DNA from: Leptodontidium sp. MPI-SDFR-AT-0119
Taxonomy: Eukaryota > Ascomycota > Leotiomycetes > Helotiales > Leptodontidiaceae
Direction of reading: 5' to 3'
DNA: 64,000 bases
Assembly: GCA_020726505.1 (NCBI GenBank)
Contig: JAHLEZ010000005.1
Location: forward strand, 1,302,001 to 1,366,000
Part shown: positions 10,666 to 22,283 of the stretch, in pieces
How positions within the stretch are numbered: the stretch's first letter is position 1
Layout: the number at the start of each line of letters is the position of its first letter
Position numbers and translations under genes: made by a program
Notes under the pieces: generated by a model
What the model was told of the DNA's origin: nothing
Database searches by the model: none
What the model saw: the letters and a program-made list of their open reading frames with translations, nothing else

Positions 10666-13365
10666 ATGGCTCCACCAACGAAGCGTCGAAAGCGGAACTT
10701 CCTGCCCTCATCCTCGGAAGAGGACGACGACGATGAGCCAGTCATCAAACCCAAAGCTCCATTGAGCACCCTGATCTCCTCTTCGCCGCCCTCCTCGACC
10801 GAAAGAAGACCCTCGACATCGAACAAAGCTTCTTCCAAATCTGTAACAGCTCCAAAGACGATGCAACCTCGAGCGAAGACTGCGAATCACCCCCCAAATG
10901 CGGCGCCTATAAACCTCCCTAAGCAGGTCCGCGGGACTAAAGCAAGCACGAAGAGTGCGAGCAGCAGTCCAGAGAAGTCAAAACGAAAAGGGAAGACTGA
11001 AGACAAGGTCAAGAGCGGGGATATATACACATTCTTTACGAAGCAAGCACAACGACAGCAGGCCGAGAACGCCAGTAGCAGTACAGGCATGCCAAAGCTT
11101 CCAGTGAGCTCAAAGGGTTCCAAAGCCGAAGAGGATGACGACCTGATATCCGACGATGATGTCTTTGAATCCAAGGCTCCGACTTCGAGTATGGTGGGAA
11201 TGGCAGCTCGGAAACGGGCCAGAGCCATGGGTCTTTCCAACGCAGATGCAAACCTCCCCTCTCCAAGCCAGAAGTTTATCGTTACAAAACCACCACCGGA
11301 GATCAAACAAGAAGATGACATGCGGCCCTGGGCGGAGCGATTTGCTCCGATAAACCTGGACGAATTGGCGGTCCACAAGAAGAAAGTCTCAGATGTACGA
11401 GGGTGGCTGGAGGATGTCATGGGCGGTCGAATGAGGCAGAGACTTCTCATATTGAAAGGAGCGGCTGGAACCGCAAAAACAACAACCGTCCAGCTCCTGG
11501 CAAAGGACATGGATTGTGATGTGTTGGAATGGCGCAACCCTGTTGGGTCTGTGGCATCTTCAGATGGCTTTCTCTCGATGTCTGCACAGTTTGAAGAGTT
11601 CATGGGACGAGGCGGGAAGTTTGGACAACTGGATATATTTTCTACCGATGGAAAAGTAGCCCCAAAACCAGATATCAAGACCCTTGATCGCCGGAAAAAT
11701 CTCATCATGATCGAGGAATTCCCCAATACGTTTACGCGATCCTCTTCTGCTCTTCAGTCGTTCAGATCCACAATCATTTCATATCTTGCTTCCAATACGC
11801 CTCCCCTCTCCATGATGAAGCAGAACACTTCCAACGAGCCCATAACACCAGTGGTTATGATTATATCCGAGACTCTTCTCACTACAACTTCTGCCTCTGC
11901 AGACAGTTTCACAGCACACAGGCTACTGGGACCCGAAATACTTCAGCACCCAGGAGTTGCAATGATCGAGTTCAATGCAATCGCACCCACAATTCTAGCT
12001 AAAGCTCTCGAACTTGTTGTCCAGAAAGAGTCTCGGAAGTCTGGAAGAAGGAAGACACCAGGTCCATTGGTTCTCAAAAGGCTTGGCGAGATTGGAGATA
12101 TTAGAAGTGCCATCGGATCTCTCGAGTTTCTCTGCCTCCGGGGTGATCTCGATGGAGACTGGGGTGCCAAGGTCGCCTTTGGGAAGACCAAGAAAGCTAG
12201 CAAAGATACTGCCTTGACGACGATGGAAAAAGAGAGTCTGGAGCTGGTGACGAGGCGAGAGGCCAGTCTGGGAATATTCCACGCAGTTGGTAAAGTGGTG
12301 TACAACAAGCGAGACGAAACTGCTCTAGAACTTCCAGCCAGTCAAGATGTTGAGAAGCTACCGAGTTTCATGTCCATCCACTCTCGGCCACATAGATCTC
12401 AGATCAAGGTCGATGAGCTCATCGACGAAACAGGTACTGATACTCAAACTTTTGTCGCCGCGCTTCACGAGAATTACATTCTCTCCTGTGATGCTCCGCC
12501 CACCTCCTTCGAGTTCTCGTCCCTGGATCACGTCAGCGGATGTATGGATTATTTGTCGGACAGTGATCTTTTGTGTCCCTCCTGGGACGGATCCTTCAAC
12601 TCATCTGGCTTCGGTGGTGGTTTCGGTGGCAAAGGAAGCGGCGGGGATATCATGCGACAAGATGAAATCAGCTTCCAGATAGCTGTTCGAGGTCTACTCT
12701 TCTCACTCCCCTTTCCAGTCAAGCGAAAAGCTCCTGCTGCAGGTGGTCTGCGTACTGGGAAAGGCGGCGACGCATTCAAAATGTTCTACCCTACCAGTCT
12801 CAAGCTCTGGAGGATGAAAGAGGAGATTGAGAGCACCATTGACCTTTGGGTTTCTAAACTGATGAAGGGAGAGGAACATAATCTCAGTGCTGTGACTGCT
12901 GGAGCTGCTGCATTCGCAAGGCCGAAGTCAGGTACTGTGGAAAGTTGGAAGAGCGCTCGAGCTCCTGCAGCTAGCACCACAAGCAAGGGAGCAGCTAGCA
13001 AAGAAGCGGATGTTGCGCCTCTGATGTCCATCGGCACGTCTGCTAGGAAAGAGATGCTCTTGGAACGAATGCCCTATATGGTAGCAATAGCTAGAGCGAG
13101 AAAGTCTACATCTTCTACCTTCGCCATTCGAGATATGGAGAAGGTGACGACTTTCCATGGTATTGGTGGCCCACCTGATGATGATCCCGATGAAGCAGAC
13201 GAGGCGACTCCTGGAGGTGAAGAATGGGCAACGGATAAACCTGGTGAAAGCAAATCTCCGAGGAAGAAGGGATTGGTTATTAGAGGACGAGGAACAGCGA
13301 ACGGCCTGCCCTTACAGCAGGAGCAAAAACTCGTATTAAGCGACGATGATATTGAAGATGACTGA
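10666..13365 (+). CDS. RAD17: Checkpoint clamp loader Rad17/Rad24 homologue
   Basis: Rad17 replaces Rfc1 in an RFC-like complex that loads the 9-1-1 clamp at damaged DNA and so activates the Mec1/ATR checkpoint in the nucleus. The gene is a single 899-aa exon. Residues 1-215 are acidic, Ser-rich and basic and are likely disordered, with nuclear-localisation-like KRRKR near residue 6. The RFC-like entry RPWAERFAPINLDELAVH starts near residue 219. Walker A LKGAAGTAKTTT lies near residues 262-273, and a Walker B-like LIMIEEFPN near residues 346-354. Gly-rich and Ala-rich linkers sit in the C-terminal third, and the tail ends in an acidic DDDIEDD. The length is somewhat above that of the yeast protein because of the disordered ends. 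The ATG at 10666 is taken because the nuclear-localisation-like stretch follows directly. Confidence 0.93.
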   Translation: MAPPTKRRKRNFLPSSSEEDDDDEPVIKPKAPLSTLISSSPPSSTERRPSTSNKASSKSVTAPKTMQPRAKTANHPPNAAPINLPKQVRGTKASTKSASSSPEKSKRKGKTEDKVKSGDIYTFFTKQAQRQQAENASSSTGMPKLPVSSKGSKAEEDDDLISDDDVFESKAPTSSMVGMAARKRARAMGLSNADANLPSPSQKFIVTKPPPEIKQEDDMRPWAERFAPINLDELAVHKKKVSDVRGWLEDVMGGRMRQRLLILKGAAGTAKTTTVQLLAKDMDCDVLEWRNPVGSVASSDGFLSMSAQFEEFMGRGGKFGQLDIFSTDGKVAPKPDIKTLDRRKNLIMIEEFPNTFTRSSSALQSFRSTIISYLASNTPPLSMMKQNTSNEPITPVVMIISETLLTTTSASADSFTAHRLLGPEILQHPGVAMIEFNAIAPTILAKALELVVQKESRKSGRRKTPGPLVLKRLGEIGDIRSAIGSLEFLCLRGDLDGDWGAKVAFGKTKKASKDTALTTMEKESLELVTRREASLGIFHAVGKVVYNKRDETALELPASQDVEKLPSFMSIHSRPHRSQIKVDELIDETGTDTQTFVAALHENYILSCDAPPTSFEFSSLDHVSGCMDYLSDSDLLCPSWDGSFNSSGFGGGFGGKGSGGDIMRQDEISFQIAVRGLLFSLPFPVKRKAPAAGGLRTGKGGDAFKMFYPTSLKLWRMKEEIESTIDLWVSKLMKGEEHNLSAVTAGAAAFARPKSGTVESWKSARAPAASTTSKGAASKEADVAPLMSIGTSARKEMLLERMPYMVAIARARKSTSSTFAIRDMEKVTTFHGIGGPPDDDPDEADEATPGGEEWATDKPGESKSPRKKGLVIRGRGTANGLPLQQEQKLVLSDDDIEDD

Positions 13366-13596
13366 CCGGACCATCGGCATGCATATTAGGAAATGGTTAA
13401 TGATTAGGTTTTGGTAGCGAGATGATTTTAGCTAACAGACATAGACCAAAAGAGGATAATATTGACAGATTTTCCTGTACATCGTCGTCAAGTCATAAAC
13501 CCAAATGAAATCCTCGTAATGTACAATACAGACTGTTTACACTGATACAATTTTCCTTGCCTGGTCGTCCCTCCATTCCTCGTCAAATGAATTAAA

Positions 13597-14950
13597 TTAA
13601 AAGATCCATCCCTTGAAGTCATCCGCAAAATGAATCGCTGCTGCCAAATAGCGCTCATGAACATCCCCCCAAGTAAAAGCAGCTGCTTTCATGGCTCTCA
13701 AAGCTGTGATTTTGTTAGCTTTGGCTTCACGAATCTTGCTCAGATGAGAAAAAGAAGACTCACCCTTCACATAATGAGCATCTGTAGCCCACGGGCCACT
13801 AACCGCCATCTCCTCAACATATTTCCACCCCTTGACAGGCTTAACCTCCAAATCCTGATCAATCTTCGGCCTCAACTGCGCCGCGTAAACAGCAATAGCC
13901 AACAACCACCACTGTCTCACCAAATTGATATGGAACTTCTTCGGTATCAACGGTAGCAGGATCCGCACCGCGTGGGATGTCGTTAAGATATGCACCATGA
14001 AGAAATCATATGCGTGTGTTCCTGGCTGCACAGTCTTCACTAATAGAGTCATGGCTGCTTCTTGCGAGTCCTCGAATTGCTTGTTTGGATCGACTATTTT
14101 CCAGGCGTTCCAGTGCTCGAGAATGAGCGGTTCGTGGTCTTTGAATAGCATATCCATGTTGGCGGCGCCGCGCTCCTCGAAGAGTCCGTCGAATCGGGTG
14201 TCGGCTGCTATTTTGTGGATGATTTCGAGGGGAGATGTGGTGCTATATGTTGAGGGTTGGGTGTAAGAAGGCGAGTCGAGATATTTGTGTAGGTAGTTGT
14301 AGGAGGATGAGGCCATGGCCAGGGCTTCCATAGCGAGTTCTTTATTGGAGAGTTCGTAGGCATAACCGAGATGTATGAGGGGATGGCCAACTGAACAATG
14401 TGTTAGTATAGAATAGAAATTTTAGTGAAGGATTCATAAACGTACGGCCGCCAATAAGTCCATTGATCAAAGGCTCCTTCCCACTGTAGAGGTATTCATT
14501 GGCGACTTCTTTCCAATCGTAATCATACTTCAACGCCAACTCATCTTCAAAGAAATCCACAAATGCTCTCTGATACCTCTTATCACCTAGAAACTCCCGC
14601 CAGTCTTTGTCTGTTACCTCTGCAGGAGAGTCTTTCCATTCTTCCAGCTCCTTAGACTCTTCGTCATAGATCTTGTTCATCTGCACAGCATCTGCCCCAA
14701 AGAGGTACGCAGAGCCTAACAAGTGTGCCATGTGGTTGTGGTACTCCAGGTTATGGTATAGAATCGAATAGTTGACGTGGTTTGCCCGGAGCAGGTGCTT
14801 AAGTGTCCTGGGACGCTTCTCTGGTGCTGTCTCTACATCGTTGATCTCAACGGATGGAAGATCGATGGATTGTGCAGCGTAATTGCTAGTGGTGAAATAC
14901 TTGGCCAAACGGTTGACCACAGGAACCCAAGCTATCATAGGAGAAGACAT
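13597..14950 (-). CDS. Questin-oxidase-like protein (DUF4243 family)
   Basis: Three exons, 14950-14446, 14390-13764 and 13703-13597, join in frame to give 412 aa. The two introns have GTACGT and GTGAGT donors. The protein carries the family pattern: YHNLEYHNHMAHLL near the N-terminus, GLIGGLGHPLIHLGYAYEL across the first splice site, a repeated pattern of conserved His (HAYDFF, TTSHAVR), and WKYVEEMAVSGPW near the end. Members include the questin oxidase of geodin biosynthesis in Aspergillus terreus, which opens an anthraquinone ring. Many others are uncharacterised. With the two methyltransferases upstream it hints at secondary metabolism, but Rad17 lies in between and no polyketide synthase is in view. 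The family call is good; the substrate is unknown. Confidence 0.85.
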
Positions 14951-15241
14951 GATGGATGATAGTGCAGAATTGTCGGGAATTCTGACATGTCCTGACTTTG
15001 AACTTTGAAGCTGTTGGGATTCCTAACTGTGGGGAACAAGGCTGAGGGGTAGGAAATGGTGAAGTGACATGAGCCAATCAACAGAGCTCCCCTGTTGCGC
15101 GGATTAATCCTAGTTCCGCTCCGATCCACCACATCATATTTCGAGAGACGAGGCTCCATTCTTCCTCATCAACTTCGAACAACAACATCTCTCAAAGATG
15201 TTTCGCTCAAAGCCTGTATCACCCCCACGACATCATCCATC

Positions 15242-16919
15242 ATGTCGCCGACGGAGCCATTGATATATGCAGAGCTGCTCTCCAACATCCGACAAATCTC
15301 TGTTATTGTCGCCCTTGACGCGCCGTGCGGTCCTGGTACAAATGCAGAGCTGTCAACAGATGGACAACAATTCATCTTGCAACATGATGGAGAAAAAACT
15401 GCCTTAAACCTTCCTGGGCAGGCAGCCACCAACTTCCAGCTTCAGAAGCCCATCCTGGGAAACAAAGAGCTCTCATGGCGCATTCCTGTCGCTGGGCAAG
15501 CCACCCGGGCCAGCATTGAGGACGCACAAAGCAATGAAGCTCCATGGTCCGCCAAAGAGTTTCCAGAAGATGCAGAGTTTGCATGTCGCGATTGTGGCGC
15601 AGTCATTGTGAAGAGGGGGACCATCAAAGTATGGAAAGATCTCCCAAGTGAGAATTGGGCCGAGATGATGGAGTTCTGGCATTGTCACAAGCCTGATGTT
15701 CCTGCTGAAGAAGCGAATGGCTCAAGTGAGCAGGCGCGTCACGTGCACCCTGCGCAAACTGCTGCCAGCAAAGGTTACGGCGCTACCTCCAAGTTCACCG
15801 CACGCGCAGGAACTGGCTTCATTGATCTTACAACCTTCTTGCTTGCCCGCAGCGATTGCACGAACCTCAAGGTAAGACCGAATCGTTCTTTATGCCTTTT
15901 CTCTTCCTCCATGCCCTTATTTCCTCTAGGAGGCATATCAATGGGTATCAAGAAGGTGGCCACTCTTCGCTCTGCGATTCAGTGGTCTGGTCACCGATAC
16001 AAATGCCCAAGATCGACTCCTTCTTTCCATTCTGCTCTTGCAGCGGTCATACTTGCCTACCCTCGTCTTCGGGACGACGGGTTACTTGTTGACTGGAGGA
16101 TCTGCCTCTGCCTTTCACTCCGTATCTTCCTCGAGATTCTGGAAGGCGATGGGATTATCACGAGGGACATCTTAAAGCTCGCACGTCTTCGAAGCTGTTT
16201 ACTGATAGAAATAGACTGCGGAGTCGACAGATCAAAATCCAACATCCATCCATTGCAAAACTTGCAATCGCAACCTTGGCCGAGACGATCCTGCATCATG
16301 TGGGCAAAGATTATTCAAATGGTGTGTGACCTTGTCCTCGCCACCATTTTCCTCCACGAAATCGAACGCATGCGCGACTTCGTCCTATCCGAGCACTATT
16401 TTCATTTGCTCGCAAGCATTGGCATTGATGCAGGCCCAATGCGTGTCGAGACTGATACTCTCGCCGGTGATTTCGTGCTCCTCTACTATTCTCTCTACTA
16501 CTGGTGTGCCACCTACGTTGTTGAATTCTACCTCCGCGATTGTATGCAATCCCCAGATGGATCATATGTCCCATTCCAATTTGAGTACATTGCCAGCTTC
16601 ATCTACGTCCATACTTATCTGGGTCATCGCGCCATGTATCCGGTTTGCTTGTACACCCTCTGCAACTTCCTCTACGACTTCCTCAACCACTTCCAATTTG
16701 GCGGCGATGGCGATGAAATGTTTCTGGAAATCCATCGGCTCGGATGAAGCAAAGGCATTACTGGACAGCGAGTCTGCGGAGGAGATTGTGCTGCCAGACG
16801 AGGCTATTGCGGAGATTGGAGAAAATTTGCGGGATTCGGCTCTTTGTTTGCCCCCCAGTGCGAGGAAATTCAAGGAATGGGACGTTGGTTTGATGGAACG
16901 ATACCAACCAAGCAGATGA
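15242..16919 (+). CDS. HECT_2 / UBE3D-like E2-binding protein, middle exon structure uncertain
   Basis: The family (UBE3D, yeast Ipa1) binds ubiquitin-conjugating enzymes and is linked to ubiquitylation and mRNA 3'-end processing. Exon 1 (15242-15871) contains the Cys-rich element CRDCG at residues 115-119 with HCH at 147-149, then GFIDLTTFLLARSDC. The last exon (16215-16919) contains IHCKTCNRNLG, GQRLFKWCV, YPSTIFICSQALALM, the ILIWV strand, AMAMKCFWK and the terminal FKEWDVGLMERY, all in family order. Between them lie 343 bases that can be read in two ways. One is a single long intron (15872-16214), giving 444 aa. The other is two introns flanking an in-frame hydrophobic 64-codon exon at 15930-16121, giving 508 aa. 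I favour the long intron because the extra segment resembles nothing in the family. Confidence 0.8.
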
Positions 16920-17206
16920 ATGAAACCAGCGTTCTCTTCCCTTCTACATACTGTCCGTTGTTGACTTCGGGTGATAAACAAACAGGATAGTGTATTTACA
17001 TGACAGTGTATCTATATGACAATACTAATTGTGTATTTACTAATCTCATGTTCACATCAGGCTAGAGGAATAGTTCTCGATATCACTGTCGGCATAAGGG
17101 TGGGTTGGATTGGAAAAGCTTCGGATATGGCTTCTCTATCTATTAATGCGTAGTCTAGTTCCCAATCTCGAGCACTGAAATATACCAAGCAGACCAAAAC
17201 CCCACC

Positions 17207-19366
17207 TCAAAGCGACCTATTATCAGCATTCGCCTCCTTCCTCGCGGCCTCCCCCTCTCCCTCACCTCCTCTCGCAACCGACTCGGGCTCCTGCTCCCCC
17301 GAAAGAACCTCAAGTGTGATCCTCTTCGTCTCAGGAATACACAAAGTAGTAAAAATGCCTAGGAACATAAATAGCGCGAAGATCTCCATCACATGCGGTA
17401 ACCACGGACTCGCATCTCTTCCTGTTGCACCAGGTTTCGCGCCACGAACTCGCAGAGGCGCAATGGCCGCCTGCGCGATGATGGCTCCGATCTTTCCTGA
17501 GGCGGCCGAGAAACCGTGAGAGGTCGATCGGTAGCGTGTAGGGAAGCATTCGCCTGGTACGATGAAGGTTGTTGAGTTGGGGCCGAAGTTGAAGAAGAAT
17601 TGGGCGAGCACGTAGAGGGCTAGGAGGCCGTGGTCGGGGATTTGCTTGTATGCGAAGCCGAAGATGCAGAAGAGTATTGTCTGGTGTGGCTGTTAGATCC
17701 TGTTTGGTAGAGAAGACAGGGAATTTGCTACTAACCAAGATGATGAAACCTCCAAGTTGGATGGGTTTCCGTCCGAGGGTGTCGACTGTGGCTACTGTTA
17801 CCCAGTAACCTGGAATGGCGCCTGCTAGCACAATGATCAAGTTCCCGACAGCAGTGTTCATGAGGATCTTGTAGACAGTCATTCCTCCAGTGAAGCCAAT
17901 CGTTGTCAGAATGATGGGGTTGTTCAACGAAACACCATAGAAAGCGCTTCAGAAAGTCAGCAAAATTCACTCACTCAAATTCGAAGGAAAGACCTTACAC
18001 ATCAAGCAAAAACCACGACCCCGCCGTACCAAGGAGGACTTTGCCATTCTTCCACTTCCCATAGTAGCTTAGGAAGTCTCTGAAGCTAGCCTTGGGAACA
18101 GTCATCTTCTCGCGGCCGGCGACCAGGCCTTGGACACGAGCGACTTCGTCTGGCTTTCCGCCGGCTTGACCATTCATATATGCTTGCACATCTTCTCCAC
18201 CTTGCTCGACATCACGAGCAACATCGAAGGTGTATCGAGGGGTTTCTGGGATAGTCAATCGGTAGTATAAGGCGATGCAAGCTGGTACTGCGCCAAAGCC
18301 GATCAGGATTCTCCACATCTACAGATATCATGTTAGCATCGTTCTGCGTCTTGAATCAAGCACTCCCTCGACTTGGAGCAATTTACCTTGTCAACGGCAA
18401 TACCACAAACTCCAGTGCAGCTCGCATAGTTCTTGGCGGTCAACAGCGAGCCTTTGAAGCCAGCAGTGATGACGATCATGACTATCGCAGCACCTAACTG
18501 ACCAAAGCCTTGCATGGCGAACACTGCACCCATCATAGCACCTCTCCACCTTGTGGTTGCAAATCTGCACTCTTGTCAGCCCAACGGACTCTGCAGTTTT
18601 TTCGCTCGAGTCGCAAAACCAACAGAAGACTTACTCGGAAGTGATAATCGAAGAAAGTGGGTAATCGCCGCCAATTCCTGCTCTTTATTAGTGCGGAGCT
18701 CATATTCTGAACGTCGGATTCAAAATACCAATGCCCATAAGAACTCTCCAGAAGATAATAACACCAACAATGTGCATTGAGTTCGAGTCGGAGGACAGTG
18801 ACTGGGCGAGAGTAGCGAAGATGATGACGATCAGTTCTAATCCGTACATCTTCTTTCGTCCGATGATATCAGCCAAGGCTCCGAATCCAAGTTGGCCAAC
18901 GACGGTTCCTGCAGATGTAGCGACTTTGATGGCAGTGTCTGAGTTGGTTGGCATCTTCCCACCCTCCCTATTTCGGGATGTCAGCTAGGTCTTCAACGAA
19001 TCATGTAGGGTGAATCTCACGTATGAGGGATTTGGCACAACTCAGTACCAAGAAGTACATACCAGTAAACTATTCCCAGCATGGTTGTAAGCAAACCAAC
19101 AGCGAAAATATCATAGGAATCCGTGAAGAAACCGACACCAGCTACAACACAAGCACGAACATGATACCTAGGATCGTGTTAGCAAGAGCAAGACTTGACT
19201 TTTTAGAAACTCACCATCCAAAAGGGGCCTTGTCAATCTCAGCGAGGGCAAGACGTCGACGTTCATTGGGATCGGCGATATGAGCAAAGTCGTTGTGGAA
19301 GTTGTGGAAAGCATTATTGCCTCCTGCGGTCTTGACACCGGGGATAGCAATTGGAGCAGAGGCCAT
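17207..19366 (-). CDS. Major facilitator, Pho84-type inorganic phosphate:H+ symporter
   Basis: The protein imports phosphate across the plasma membrane. Eight exons join in frame: 19366-19215, 19167-19063, 18967-18729, 18677-18635, 18564-18387, 18318-17999, 17946-17736 and 17680-17207, giving 573 aa with 12 predicted membrane segments. Diagnostic segments are GVGFFTDSYDIFAVGLL in the first helix, GALADIIGRKK in the loop between helices 2 and 3, and the phosphate-family signature GIGIGGDYPLSSIITSE, which spans the splice sites around the 43-nt exon 4. FGPNSTTFIVPGECFPTRYR lies in helix 11. The central cytosolic loop and the acidic tail have the usual length. The gene ends 287 bp from the convergent UBE3D-like gene. 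Fungal homologues are induced by phosphate limitation; no PHO-box was confidently located in the upstream 1.3 kb. Confidence 0.92.
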
Positions 19367-20671
19367 CGTTGCAGTATTGAGGAGCTTGAAGGACTCAAGT
19401 GCTCAAATCTAGAATTGAGATGGGGAGTTGTAAAGTGGAGAAGACGAACTTGTCTTGTTCAAAAAGAGGAAAGTGGTTTAGGGAGTTCGAGGTATTAAAG
19501 AAGACAAGCATGCGAAGGTTGCGGGTGGAACGCCAGGCAAGGATTGGATTCACTTTTTATGATGGTGATTCAGTTCTGAAAATCAAGCCACCCTTCTTCG
19601 TACGGCAGGACCGATTTCAATGACAGGCTGACTCTAGATGAATCTCAATCCAAGGCTGACAATACCCAACGAATGATAAACCCGCTTGAGGAGACACAAG
19701 CCGAGAATTCGTGGGGGATGTAACAAGGCTGGCAAGGCTGACTCCCGAGGCTGTGATTTTTGAGCGAACAGCAAGCCTTCCTACAAACACGTTCCTGAGC
19801 GGGGGAGTATGAGAGGCTCAAATCATGTTTCAAGGTTATTTCTCAACCCCAGTAAGCAGGATCGCGCTTGAGCGCAGATTGCGGACAGTTTGCCAAAGAA
19901 GCAACACCAGGCAATCTCTGTAATACAGGGGTTGACTTCAAGAGCCGGCACGACTTCCCTCACACCACTTGTCACTCGACTCGCTTAGTTCGAAATGCAG
20001 GAAATCATTCGAATGGGCTGCATTGGGACCGTGGCGTCGGCTCTCCGCAGCTCCCCGCAGGAAATCTTCGTTGCCAAGTCCAGATAAAGCCTCGCCATGA
20101 GGAACGCCACATGCTTACTCGAAAGTCCAACTGCATGGTGGCTATGAGGCTTTGAGTGTCACGCCACTCTGTGGACCCGTACCTCGAACACGTTCTCAAT
20201 ATACATCGTGAGAGAGGTCAATACATTCAATGTGAAGTTCAAAATTCTCTCAAGATGTCGTGTTGTAGGCGTTCTCGGATGTAATTCTTCGCCCGAGTTA
20301 CCTGGCTTAGACTCAGTAAAAGGATTGCGTTCGGTGGCCTGACTGCTCGAATGACCTCCCAGATCTGCTGTTGCTGGTACTCCGCCGCGAAACTTGAGGG
20401 TATAGAATTCTGGACCCAAAAGGCCCCGGATTTTGATGACCAAGAATCTTTTGAAACAACAATCAGTTGTCTTGTGTCGCCCTAATAAGCCATTCCGCTC
20501 TTCGAGCACCGCCGAGCCTCTCCCACGAACGTCAAGCTTTACATCGTGCTTTCCAAGACTCTCGAGGCGTACATGGCGTTTTGGGGATTAGGTTGAGTTT
20601 CTCCAGCCAAGCATCATGCCTCTAAGAGGGTTGCATGTGTTGCAAAACCCCCACGCATCTAAATGCATTCT
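19367..20671. other. Intergenic region upstream of the phosphate transporter
   Basis: This 1.3-kb stretch contains the transporter promoter and the 3' flank of the Tad3 gene. Several short open frames occur, but none has a recognised motif or splice continuation. I see no RNA gene. Confidence 0.55.
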
Positions 20672-22283
20672 TCAAGCATGGAGGTGCGAATTTGCTTCTG
20701 GTTCCTGTTCGCCGACGTCATGAAGCCACTGCCAACCAAGCAAAGTCCAGTTAAGTTCTTTCCGCCAGAACAGACCATGACCAAGTTCGCCATCTGCGCA
20801 CAAACCACCTGTTTCTCCCATGCGCCTCTTGAAAACAGCTCTCCCGAATCGAGAGTGTACGATTGCCATCGAGCACATGACGCACGGTTCGTGGGTGCAA
20901 TAGATCTCCAGTTCGTGGCACAAATAACCATTTTCGTTTCCAGATGGGTCGAAGTGCTCTTTTTCGATGGGCAATAATGCCTCGTCTTTGAATATGTCGG
21001 CAATAGCATCGACTTTGGGCTCTGTTCCTGAATCTATCTTCGAAGGGCCGACAGGCTTTTCAGTAGGACTCGGAGAAGATTTCGGACTCTCAGAAGTTTG
21101 AGAGGTTTTGTCCTCATCTCCAACACCTGCGTCGCTGTGTTTGGGGCCATGTTTCTGCACGACCGATGGCAATCCATTCGCCTTCACGTCGACAGCATCT
21201 CGCTTTCGTTTTCGCTCTATCGAGCCTTTCAAATCCCCACCTTCCTGACCCGGGGCATTAACTCCAACCTCCTCCCGAGCCTTCAAACCCCCGGCAACCA
21301 TCCCAATAGCCCTCATAACCGCATGCGCGACCACATTACCACTCCCACGTCCCCCCTTTCCCCAACCATCCCACCTTGCATCCCCAGCAACAGCCACAAC
21401 CCTCCCTTTCCTCTCCTTCCTCTCCACAACCACAACGCCGACTTTCTCGCCCTTATTCCCTTCATAGCCCTCCCTCGCAACCCTCTCCGCAAGCTCCATA
21501 TACCCCTCCACCTCACCCCTCATCTCCTCCTCTGCTCTCTCAACAATACTAGGATGCGGTCCGAACGGATTACTCTTTTTGTATACTGTAGGCCAGTACT
21601 TCGCCGTCCAGGAAGTAGCTTGTTCCTGGGATGTTGGAGCGAGTAGTGGGACGTCTACTTCAACCATATATACCTCCTTTAGAATCGAGGTTAATTCATG
21701 GAGGAGGTCGGTGAAGGGTATTGCGATTATTGGACCCGCGATGAGGAATAAATCGGAGGAAGCTGAAGCGTCAGCCACCAGTTCACGCACGTGAGGTGGT
21801 AAGTCTTTGAGCTTTGCGAAGCGTCGGAGGTGTTGGAAATCTATACCTCCGTCATCTGGGACGAGTTTCCTGACTAGACTAGAAAGGGGAAATGTCAATA
21901 AATAGTTCCTCATTCAAGGTCAGCAAAACAAGATGGACCTCTGAGTAGAGACAACTCGCAGGCAATATTTTGAAAACGACTTGGCTAGAAAACAGTTGTA
22001 TTAGAGAAACTCACTTCAGAACAGTACTCGCCAACTTAGCAGGCACACTCGTGACATACACCTTCCCAATCTTCTCCCTCGCCCTCGTCTCGAGCGTCGT
22101 TTTTAACGGGATGAAAACGCCTCCTTTCCTCGCAACTTCTGCAGCGACGGGTTTCGAGAAACTGATGGCAATATCATGATCACCCTCACTCTCATTCGGG
22201 TTCTGTATCTCGGCGTCTAAGTCTCCCATGGTCACACTCGTGACTCCCTTTGGTGGTGGCTCGCCTTCCCGAAAACTCCACAA
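20672..22283 (-). CDS. TAD3: tRNA-specific adenosine deaminase subunit Tad3 (ADAT3)
   Basis: Tad3 pairs with the catalytic subunit Tad2 to convert adenosine 34 of tRNA anticodons to inosine. Exons 22283-22015 and 21878-20672 join in frame (phase 2) to give 491 aa from the first ATG. An alternative in-frame ATG at 22232 would give 474 aa. The deaminase zinc ligands are visible as AHAVMRA and EPCVMC. In HAVM the catalytic Glu of active deaminases is replaced by Val, the hallmark of the non-catalytic Tad3 subunit. NGYLCHELEIYCTHEPC and SRFGRAVF are also typical. Roughly 125 low-complexity residues rich in Ser, Pro, Lys and Asp separate the two zinc motifs, which is unusually long. The other residues match well, so the identification is secure. 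Confidence 0.9.

Noticed and set aside
10887..11726. 279-codon minus-strand open frame
   Set aside because: It is the antisense shadow of the Rad17 coding exon.
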